This document shows positions 57,766 to 64,000 of a stretch of 64,000 bases of DNA, piece after piece. The translations under genes were made by a program, and so were the position numbers. The stretch comes from Streptomyces sp. Alt3. Its GTDB lineage: Bacteria > Actinomycetota > Actinomycetes > Streptomycetales > Streptomycetaceae. The stretch covers positions 4,712,001 to 4,776,000 of the forward strand of contig NZ_CP120983.1 of the NCBI RefSeq assembly GCF_030719215.1, written 5' to 3'. Every line of letters begins with the position of its first letter. The first letter of the stretch is position 1. The notes beneath the pieces are model-generated. The model was not told where the DNA came from, ran no database searches, and worked only from the letters and a program-made list of their open reading frames with translations.

Positions 57766-59685
57766 ATGACCCAGCCGCCCCAGCCCCCCAACGAGCCGCC
57801 CCAGGGCGGTTTCGGCTCCCCGCAGGACACGCCGCCCGGCGGATTCGGCGCACCCACCCCGCCGCCCGCCGACCCGCTCGCCAAGCAGCCCCCGGCCACG
57901 CCGCCCACCCCGCCGGCGGGCGGCTACGGCAGCCCGCCCACCCCGCCTGCCGGTGGCTACGGCAGCCCGCCCACCCCGCCCGCGGGCGGCTACGGTTCGC
58001 CTCCGCCTCCGCCCGCCGGTGGCTACGGGGCCCCGCCGCCGCAGAACCCGGGGTACGGCTACCCGCAGACCCCGCCCCCGGGGCAGCCGCCGACCCAGCC
58101 CGGCTACGGCTTCCCGCAGGGACCGCCGCCCGGACAGCCCGGCATGCACCCGCAGCAGGGGTACGGCTACCCGACCGCACCGATGCAGCCGCAGTACGGC
58201 GCGCCCCAGCAGCCCGGCGGCGGCAAGAAGTTCAGCACCCGGATGCAGATCATCGTCGCCGCGGCCGTCGCCGTGGTGCTGATCGTCGGCGGCGGGGTCT
58301 TCTACGCCTCCAGCAGCGGTGACGAGGGCGGCAAGAAGGACGAGGCGGCCTCGGCCGGGACGAACGGCGGCGAGGACAAGGGCGGCGAGGGCGACGGCCT
58401 GGCCGGCGGTACCGAGAAGGCCCCGTCCGACACCAAGGCCAAGGTCGCCTTCCAGCTGCCCCACCCCAAGGTCACCGACACCACGGTCGTGGCCAGCTCC
58501 TGGGCCACGGACAAGGTGTACGTGAAGACCGGCGCGTACGAGGTCGTGGGCTACGACCTCGCCAAGGGCACCAAGGTCTGGTCGATCCCGCTGAAGGGCC
58601 AGGTCTGCGCCGCGTCCCGGCACATGAGCAAGGACTACAAGACCGCCATCGCCTTCGAGGAGGGCAAGCCGAGCGCCTCGGACAAGTACCCCTCGTGCAA
58701 CCAGGTCGGCGCGCTCGACCTCGCCACCGGCAAGCTCATGTGGAGCAAGTCCGTCACCTCGGCGTCCAGCGGTGACCGGCCCGTCAGGTTCGGCGAGGTC
58801 ACGCTCAGCGGTTCCACCGTCGCCGCGGGCGGCACCAGCGGCGGCGCCGCGTTCAACCTCGCCGACGGAGCCGAGCTCTGGAAGCCCAAGGCCGACACCA
58901 ACAACTGCTACGACATGGGCTACGGCGGCGGCGAGGCTCTCGCGGTGGTCCGCAAGTGCGGCAGTTACGACGACCCCCAGCTGACGATCCAGGCGCTGGA
59001 CCCGTCCACCGGCGCGCCCCTCTCCTCCTACTCCATGCCGCCCGGCGTCGAGTACGCGAGCATCGTCTCCACCAAGCCGCTCGTCGTCGCGGCCGATGTC
59101 GGTGACACCGCGGGTGACGGCAGCAGCATCTCGGACTTCTTCTCCATCGACGCGGCCACCGGCAAGCTCATCGTCCGCATCTCGGCCGACGCGGACAAGT
59201 ACGCCGCGGACTGCGGCTCCACCGAGGTCGAGCAGTGCGGCTCCCTGGCCGTCGGCAACAACCGGATCTACGTGCCGACCGAGGAGCACGAGGGCGGCGG
59301 CGAGTACGGCGACACCAACGAGATCGTCGCGTTCGACCTCACCACCGGCAAGCTCGTCGGCGGAAGGGCGGACGCGGGCGACCGCTACACGCTGACCCCG
59401 CTGCGGATGGACGGCACGAACGTCATCGCCTACAAGCGGCCCCCGTACGACAAGGGCGGTCAGATCGTGTCCATCGACGGCTCCACCTTCAAGGAGACCG
59501 TGCTGATGGTGAACCCGGACGACGAGGCGGTGCGCGAAGCGGAGACCAGCTTCTCCGTGGACTACGCCGAGTTCATCTACGAGAAGGGGCGGCTGTTCAT
59601 CTCCGAGAAGATGGTCAGCGAGCCCAGCAAGTCCAGTTCGCTGGACGACAAGCAGTTCCTCGTCGTCTCCTTCAGCACCGACTGA
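57766..59685 (+). CDS. Proline-rich membrane protein with PQQ-like beta-propeller (paralogue 2)
   Basis: A 639-residue paralogue of the preceding protein with the same layout: a Pro/Gly/Tyr-rich cytoplasmic N-terminus including four 11-residue PPTPPAGGYGS repeats (residues 46-89), a membrane segment at about 160-181, a Gly/Glu/Lys-rich acidic linker and a propeller domain (YDLAKGTKVWSIPL, DLATGKLMWSKSV, DPSTGAPLSSYS, DLTTGKLVGGRA). The N-terminal MTQPPQPPNEPPQGGFGSPQ closely mirrors that of paralogue 1. The pair probably arose by tandem duplication and may form one complex. A terminator follows. Confidence 0.88.
   Translation: MTQPPQPPNEPPQGGFGSPQDTPPGGFGAPTPPPADPLAKQPPATPPTPPAGGYGSPPTPPAGGYGSPPTPPAGGYGSPPPPPAGGYGAPPPQNPGYGYPQTPPPGQPPTQPGYGFPQGPPPGQPGMHPQQGYGYPTAPMQPQYGAPQQPGGGKKFSTRMQIIVAAAVAVVLIVGGGVFYASSSGDEGGKKDEAASAGTNGGEDKGGEGDGLAGGTEKAPSDTKAKVAFQLPHPKVTDTTVVASSWATDKVYVKTGAYEVVGYDLAKGTKVWSIPLKGQVCAASRHMSKDYKTAIAFEEGKPSASDKYPSCNQVGALDLATGKLMWSKSVTSASSGDRPVRFGEVTLSGSTVAAGGTSGGAAFNLADGAELWKPKADTNNCYDMGYGGGEALAVVRKCGSYDDPQLTIQALDPSTGAPLSSYSMPPGVEYASIVSTKPLVVAADVGDTAGDGSSISDFFSIDAATGKLIVRISADADKYAADCGSTEVEQCGSLAVGNNRIYVPTEEHEGGGEYGDTNEIVAFDLTTGKLVGGRADAGDRYTLTPLRMDGTNVIAYKRPPYDKGGQIVSIDGSTFKETVLMVNPDDEAVREAETSFSVDYAEFIYEKGRLFISEKMVSEPSKSSSLDDKQFLVVSFSTD
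57901..58032 (+). repeat. 33-bp tandem repeat in the proline-rich region
   Basis: Four copies of a 33-bp unit encoding PPTPPAGGYGS, the last with PPPPP and a final Ala. In frame, so copy number may vary between strains without loss of function. Confidence 0.85.
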
Positions 59686-59717
59686 CCCGCCCGGCCCGTT
59701 CCCGGGTCATCCGTGAC

Positions 59718-59750
59718 GGCCCTGCTGGTTGATCATCGACCGGCAGGGCC
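59718..59750 (+). terminator. Terminator after the propeller genes
   Basis: An 8-bp outer stem (GGCCCTGC/GCAGGGCC) continued by a 7-bp inner stem with one G-U pair, followed by GGTCGTTTTCC, a T-rich tail rare in this window. Confidence 0.85.
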
Positions 59751-59930
59751 GGTCGTTTTCCGACGTGCACCCGGCCCTGAACGACGCAGAATTCGGCAAT
59801 CCGGGGGGCTCCTGCCCGGTAATGGGCGCATGGCGTCGAACAAGCGTGTAGCTTGCCGGGTCAGAGGGGCCGGGGGGCCTGTTCAGGGACACGCAGCGGT
59901 ACAGCGCTGTACACATGGGGGCTTTTTCCG

Positions 59931-60626
59931 ATGGGCGTGCGGCTCATGGTGGTCGATGACCACCGTCTGCTCGCCGAGGCACTCGCCTCGGCACTGAAAT
60001 TGCGCGGACACCGGGTGCTCGCGGCGGCCGCGCCGACGTCCGGTGCAGCGGAACTGGTGATCAGCAGGGCGCCGGAGGTCTGCCTGTTCGGCACGGCCGC
60101 GCCCGCCGAACCCGGGGCGTTCGACCCGATCACGAGGATCGGACGGGAGCGCCCCCAGGTGGCCGTGGTGGTGCTCGGCCCGGTGCCGAACCCGCGCGGG
60201 ATCGCCGCCGCCTTCGCCGCGGGAGCGGCCGGCTACGTGCGCCACGACGAACGCATAGAGGGCGTGGAGCGCGCCATGGTCAAGGCCCGTGCGGGAGAGG
60301 TCGCGGTGGCCCCGCAGCTCCTGCGGGGCGCGTTCGCCGAGCTGCTGCACCCTGCGGTCCAGCCGGACGACGAAGGGCAGCGGCTGCTGAGGATGCTGAC
60401 CCCGCGTGAGGTCGAGGTGCTGGTCAGGGTCGCCGAGGGTGAGGACACCCGGCTGATCGCGGCCGGCATGGGCATCGCGCCGAGCACCGCGCGTACGCAT
60501 GTGCAGCGGGTGCTGATGAAGCTGGGCGTCGGCTCCCGGCTGGAGGCCGCCGCACTCGCCGCCCGCACGGGGCTGCTCGACCGGGCGGCGGCGGGAACGC
60601 CGCAGGGGCCGGACGGCCTCGCGTGA
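59931..60626 (+). CDS. LuxR/NarL-type regulator with degenerate receiver domain
   Basis: A 231-residue protein with the layout of a NarL-type response regulator. The N-terminal domain keeps the acidic pair (MVVDDHRLL) but the phosphoacceptor region reads PEVCLFGTAAP, with Gly where Asp is expected, the Ser/Thr switch is replaced (VVVLGPV) and the Lys is absent (GYVRHD), so phosphorylation is unlikely. The C-terminal helix-turn-helix (MLTPREVEVLVRVAEGEDTRLIAAGMGIAPSTARTHVQRVLMKLGV) is intact. No sensor kinase is adjacent. The ATG at 59931 is used; a GTG two codons later is possible. The 180 nt before it hold no gene. Confidence 0.88.
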   Translation: MGVRLMVVDDHRLLAEALASALKLRGHRVLAAAAPTSGAAELVISRAPEVCLFGTAAPAEPGAFDPITRIGRERPQVAVVVLGPVPNPRGIAAAFAAGAAGYVRHDERIEGVERAMVKARAGEVAVAPQLLRGAFAELLHPAVQPDDEGQRLLRMLTPREVEVLVRVAEGEDTRLIAAGMGIAPSTARTHVQRVLMKLGVGSRLEAAALAARTGLLDRAAAGTPQGPDGLA

Positions 60627-60665
60627 ACGCGTGATCGTCCGGCCCCCGCGGGGTGGTGGCGCCGG

Positions 60666-60953
60666 TCAGCTCTCCGGCGTGCCGGGGGTCTCCTGGGCCA
60701 CCTGGACCGGGCGCAGCTTCATCCAGATCAGGAAGAAGAGCCCGAGCGCCAGCATGGCCAGGCCCGTCCACAGGTTGATGTGGATGCCCTCGGCCTTCTT
60801 CAGGTCGGCTTCGGAGGGGTTGATCCCGGCGATGGTGACGATCACTCCGTAGACCACGAAGAGACCGCCGATGATCCGCCGGATGTCGAAGAGCCGGGCC
60901 GCGGTCGCGGACGTGCGCTCCAGTTCGGAGACTTCCTTGTGCAGGTCGGACAT
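60666..60953 (-). CDS. Small two-helix membrane protein linked to the SSS symporter
   Basis: A 95-residue protein: a charged N-terminal helix (DLHKEVSELERTSATAARLFD), two membrane segments (about residues 27-44 and 61-80) and a short hydrophilic tail. It starts 15 nt after the symporter stop and is evidently its operon partner. No named family was recognised; a role as an accessory subunit of the transporter is inferred from context only. Confidence 0.8.
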   Translation of the reverse strand: MSDLHKEVSELERTSATAARLFDIRRIIGGLFVVYGVIVTIAGINPSEADLKKAEGIHINLWTGLAMLALGLFFLIWMKLRPVQVAQETPGTPES

Positions 60954-60968
60954 GGTGAGTGCCTCCGA

Positions 60969-62638
60969 TCAGAGCGAGTAGGGCAGGTAGCAGAGGGCGG
61001 CGAGGACGATGGCGCCCCAGCCGAGCAGGGCGGGCTTGCGGTACCAGGCGCTGTCACCCTCGTCCGGTGCCTCGTCGGCGTCCGGGGACTCCGTCCCGTA
61101 GACCAGACCGGCCAGTTCGGCGTCGGGCTTCGGAGCGGTGAAGAGGGTGACGACGACCATGACGACCGCGCCGGCCACGAATCCGACGATGGCGGAGACG
61201 AAGTTGGCGCCCTGGTCGGACGGGATGTCGATGATGCCCTGCTCGTAGAAGACGAAGTAGTTCACCATCGCGGCCGTGGTGCCGGCGACGAGGCCCCAGA
61301 CGCCGGACTTCATGGAGGCGCGCTTCCAGAACATGCCGATGATGAAGACGACGAACATCGGGACGTTGAAGAACGAGAACAGCGTCTGCAGGTACGTCAT
61401 GATGTTGGAGAAGCTGGCGGCGATGAACGCCGTGCCGATCGAGGCCAGCACACCCACCGCGGTGATCACCCGGCCGAAGCGCAGGTAGTACTCGTCCGAC
61501 TGGTCCTTCTTCACGTGGCGCTGCCAGATGTCCGTGGTGAACACCGTGTTGAACGACGACACGTTGGCCGCCATACCGGCCATGAACGCGGCCAGCAGAC
61601 CGGTCACCGCGATACCGAGCACACCGTTGGGGAGCAGTTCCCGCATCAGCAGCGGGATGGCGTCGTTGTACGTGAGGCCCGACTCCTTCGACCCGATGTT
61701 CGGGACGACGACAGCGGCGACCAGGCCCGGGATCATCACCACGAACACGATGAAGATCTTCGGGAAGGCGGCGATCAGCGGGGTGCGCTTCGCGGCGGAC
61801 AGGTTCTTCGCCGACAGGGCGCGCTGCACCTCGGCGAAGTTGGTGGTCCAGTAGCCGAAGGAGAGCACGAAGCCCAGCCCGAGGATGATCGTCAGCCAGT
61901 TGGCGCCGAGCGGGTTGACGTCACCGATGCCGGTGCCGCCCCAGGCGGACATGAAGTCCGCGCCGTGCTGCTTCTCCAGCGAGCCGCTGAGGCCGTCCCA
62001 GCCGCCGACACGCTTGAGGCCCAGGATGGTGAGAGGGATCAGCGCGGCGAGGATGACGAAGAACTGCAGCACCTCGTTGTAGATCGCGGAGGAGAGTCCT
62101 CCGATGGTGATGTAGAGCAGGACGAAGACGCCGGCGACGACGATCGCGATCCAGCGGTCCCAGCCCAGCAGCGCCTCCACGACGATCGACAGGGCGTAGA
62201 GGTTCACGCCCGCGATCAGGATCGCCGCGAAGGCGAAGAGTATGGAGCTCAGCAGGTGGGCCGACCTGTCGAAGCGCTGGAGCAGGAACTCCGGCACGGA
62301 GCGGACCTTCGACCGGTAGTAGAAGGGCATCATCACCAGGCCGAGGAAGACCATGGCGGGGATGGCGCCGATCCAGTACCAGTGCACGACCGCGACGCCG
62401 TACTGCGCGCCGGTGGCCGCCATGCCGAGGATCTCGGTGGCACCGAGGTTCGCCGCGACGAAGGCCAGGCCGGTCACCCAGGCGGGCAGTGAACGTCCGG
62501 AGAGGAGAAGTCGAGACTCGTCTTCACGCTGGCCCGGGCGGCGAAGCCGATGCCGAGCACCACGACGAAGTAGATCGCCAGAATTGTGTAGTCGAGCCCG
62601 TTCGTGGGGAGCCGGAGCCCTTCGGCCAGATATTGCAT
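60969..62638 (-). pseudogene. Sodium:solute symporter (SSS family, sugar type), frameshifted
   Basis: Two frames together give a complete SSS transporter of about 556 residues. From ATG 62638 the first frame encodes MQYLAEGLRLPTNGLDYTIL, a first membrane helix and VKTSLDF, then leaves frame near 62502-62511; the rest, from about SLPAWVTGLAFVAANLGATEI to the C-terminus, is intact in the other frame (uninterrupted from 62477). Insertion of one G on the plus strand restores the usual DFLLSGRSLPAW motif. About 13-14 helices and GYWTTNFAEVQRAL fit SGLT/galactose-type symporters. Divergent from galT-galE, so galactose or a related sugar is the likely substrate. Real mutation or sequencing error cannot be told apart here. 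Confidence 0.87.
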
Positions 62639-62691
62639 GGGGGGTACTCGCTTCGTTGCGCGAACTGAACCCGAGGGAACCTACGCCTTTG

Positions 62692-62708
62692 TGTTCAGAA
62701 ACTGAACA
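62692..62708. promoter_or_regulatory. Operator-like palindrome in the symporter-gal intergenic region
   Basis: TGTTCAG-AAA-CTGAACA is a perfect 7-bp inverted repeat 54 nt upstream of the symporter start. ACTGAAC also occurs at about 62664. The stretch 62720-62850 contains repeated TTTGTT / TTTGATCGTGATCGG-like elements and two TTGAC hexamers (62806, 62819), consistent with the regulated gal promoter of Streptomyces. Confidence 0.55.
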
Positions 62709-62876
62709 GTTCGAGTGGCGTTCTTTGTTTGATCGTGATCGGACGAGTTGAAATGTCCGAGTCTGGCCCTCCGTGAGGGTGGGGTGCCCACAGGACTCAG
62801 CGGCATTGACGCACTGTGTTGACTTGTGATTTGTTATGTTCGGTTCTGTTTAGAGGGCCTCACATGGAGGAGCCTG

Positions 62877-63920
62877 GTGAAGAAGACGGTTACGACCCTC
62901 GCCGACGGCCGCGAGCTGATCTACTACGACTCCGCGGACGACACAGTCCGCGACGCCGTCGATCCGCGGCCGCTGGACGCCGTCTCGACGTCCTCGGAGA
63001 TCCGCCGCGATCCCCTGCTCGGCGACTCGGTGGCCATCGCCTCGCACCGGCAGGGGCGCACCTACCACCCGCCGGCCGACGAGTGCCCGCTCTGCCCCTC
63101 GCGGGAGGGCCGCCACAGCGAGATCCCCGACACCGACTACGACGTCGCCGTCTTCGAGAACCGCTTCCCCTCCCTCGCCGGTGACTCCGGCCGCTGCGAG
63201 GTCGTCTGCTTCACCTCCGACCACGACGTGTCCTTCGCCGGTCTCACCGAGGACCAGGCGGCCCTGGTCCTGGAGGCGTGGACCGACAGGACGGCCGACC
63301 TCGCCGAGCTTCCGCAGGTCGCCCAGGTGTTCTGTTTCGAGAACCGGGGCGCCGAGATCGGCGTCACCCTCGGCCACCCGCACGGACAGATCTACGGCTA
63401 CCCCTTCGTCACCCCGCGAACCGAGCAGATGCTCCGCTCGATGGAGACCCACCGCGCCGAGACCGGCCGGAACCTCTTCGACGACGTCGTCGCACGGGAA
63501 CTCGCCGACGGGGAGCGCGTGGTCCTGGAGGGCGAGCACTGGGTCGCCTTCGTGCCGTACGCCGCGCACTGGCCCTACGAGGTCCACCTCCACCCGCGCC
63601 GCCGCGTCGCGGACCTGCGGGAACTCGACGAGGCAGCACGCACGGAGTTCCCACAGGTCTATCTGGAACTCTTGAGGCGATTCGACCGGATCTTCGGGCC
63701 CGGGGAGCCGCCGACGCCGTACATCTCGGCCTGGCACCAGGCGCCCTTCCGGGCCCCCGGCCGTGAGGAGTTCGCGCTGCATCTCGAGCTTTTCACCATC
63801 CGGCGGACCTCCGGCAAACTGAAGTTCCTCGCGGGCTCCGAGTCAGGCATGAACGTGTTCATCAACGACGTGCCGCCGGAGGCCGCGGCCCAGCGACTGC
63901 GAGAGGTAGCGAGCGAGTGA
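62877..63920 (+). CDS. galT: Galactose-1-phosphate uridylyltransferase
   Basis: A 347-residue Leloir-pathway enzyme exchanging UMP between UDP-glucose and galactose-1-phosphate. The active-site motif is GHPHGQIYGYP (His167-Pro-His169-Gly-Gln171, with His169 the nucleophile), the zinc site includes Cys70 and Cys73 (DECPLCPS), and the FENRFPSL and EVHLHPRR segments are conserved. GGAGGAG lies a few nt before GTG 62877. It overlaps galE by 4 nt, and uses UDP-glucose made by GalU (3.4 kb). Confidence 0.96.
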   Translation: MKKTVTTLADGRELIYYDSADDTVRDAVDPRPLDAVSTSSEIRRDPLLGDSVAIASHRQGRTYHPPADECPLCPSREGRHSEIPDTDYDVAVFENRFPSLAGDSGRCEVVCFTSDHDVSFAGLTEDQAALVLEAWTDRTADLAELPQVAQVFCFENRGAEIGVTLGHPHGQIYGYPFVTPRTEQMLRSMETHRAETGRNLFDDVVARELADGERVVLEGEHWVAFVPYAAHWPYEVHLHPRRRVADLRELDEAARTEFPQVYLELLRRFDRIFGPGEPPTPYISAWHQAPFRAPGREEFALHLELFTIRRTSGKLKFLAGSESGMNVFINDVPPEAAAQRLREVASE

Positions 63921-64000
63921 GCAACACCGCGAAGAAGTACCTGGTGACGGGCGGCGCGGGATACGTCGGCAGTGTCGTGACGGCACACCTGCTGGAGGCG
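63917..64000 (+). CDS. galE: UDP-glucose 4-epimerase, 5' end only
   Basis: The first 28 codons of a gene cut by the window edge. After a GTG that overlaps the galT stop (GTGA), the protein reads KKYLVTGGAGYVGSVVTAHL, the NAD-binding glycine motif of GalE. Position directly after galT is the standard gal operon order in Streptomyces (galT-galE-galK). Confidence 0.92.
   Translation, partial: MSNTAKKYLVTGGAGYVGSVVTAHLLEA

Noticed and set aside
55437..57908. Long minus-strand frame across the intergenic gap and first propeller gene
   Set aside because: Low-complexity Val/Leu/Gly/Arg sequence opposite a well-supported gene.
56098..58032. CRISPR-like repeats in the propeller genes
   Set aside because: The repeats are contiguous, in frame, without spacers and encode Pro/Gly/Tyr peptides.

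Overview
The window is a 64 kb stretch of actinomycete chromosome, almost certainly Streptomyces or a very close relative. Pointers are the very high GC with strong third-position G/C, GTG and TTG starts, many start codons only 6-7 nt downstream of a TANNNT -10 box, an SsgA-like sporulation protein, an XRE/DUF5753 + DUF397 pair beside a HATPase, a Pmt mannosyltransferase and a galT-galE operon. No insertion sequence, prophage, integrase, CRISPR array or secondary-metabolite cluster was seen. It reads as core or near-core chromosome with accessory blocks.

Layout. 1-9.1 kb: a penicillin-acylase-family Ntn hydrolase, 5-formyl-THF cyclo-ligase facing galU, then moeA/glp, moaC, mog, a RimJ-type acetyltransferase and the membrane protein SepX/GlpR, closed by tRNA-Ala(CGC). 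9.3-18.6 kb: oxidoreductase, alpha/beta hydrolase, a TetR/DUF1772 divergent pair with clear CTAGC-N3-GCTAG operators, a winged-helix/zinc-ribbon protein, an XRE-DUF397-HATPase triple, a DUF574 methyltransferase, an acetyltransferase, exonuclease III and an ABM-fold protein. 18.6-22.8 kb: MerR regulator divergent from a Baeyer-Villiger-type monooxygenase (frameshifted here), alpha/beta hydrolase and SDR, resembling the mycobacterial mymA-lipR-sadH set. 22.9-29.8 kb: small hydrophilic protein, a large tricorn-type protease, TetR and an MMPL exporter. 30-33.2 kb: SsgA-like protein and a CbiMN-CbiQ-CbiO metal importer preceded by a Nur-type box, so probably nickel. 33.2-38.3 kb: serine esterase, SDR, GNAT, EamA transporter, YbaK deacylase and ornithine-cyclodeaminase-family enzyme. 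38.3-44 kb: a complete BMP/nucleoside-type ABC importer with a divergent GntR regulator. 44-48.7 kb: penicillin-binding protein, Pmt and RsmI. 48.8-55.4 kb: zinc-ribbon protein, TatD, a strongly truncated RpfB-like protein, KsgA, IspE, lipoprotein and ABC-F ATPase. 55.8-60.6 kb: two tandem proline-rich membrane proteins with PQQ-like propellers, then a LuxR-type regulator with a degenerate receiver. 60.6-64 kb: small membrane protein and an SSS symporter (frameshifted here), divergent from galT-galE.

How the genes fit together. The galU-moeA-rimJ-glpR block and the pmt/rsmI and tatD-rpfB-ksgA-ispE blocks occur in the same relative order in Mycobacterium; here about 37 kb of lineage-specific genes separates them. 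Several pieces look like complete regulated modules: a nickel uptake operon under Nur, a purine/nucleoside-type importer under a GntR repressor, a TetR-controlled DUF1772 protein, a TetR next to an MMPL exporter, and galactose uptake plus Leloir catabolism around one regulatory region. Two genes carry simple frame-shifting deletions (4 nt in a CCGG repeat; 1 nt in the symporter), which may be real mutations or assembly errors.
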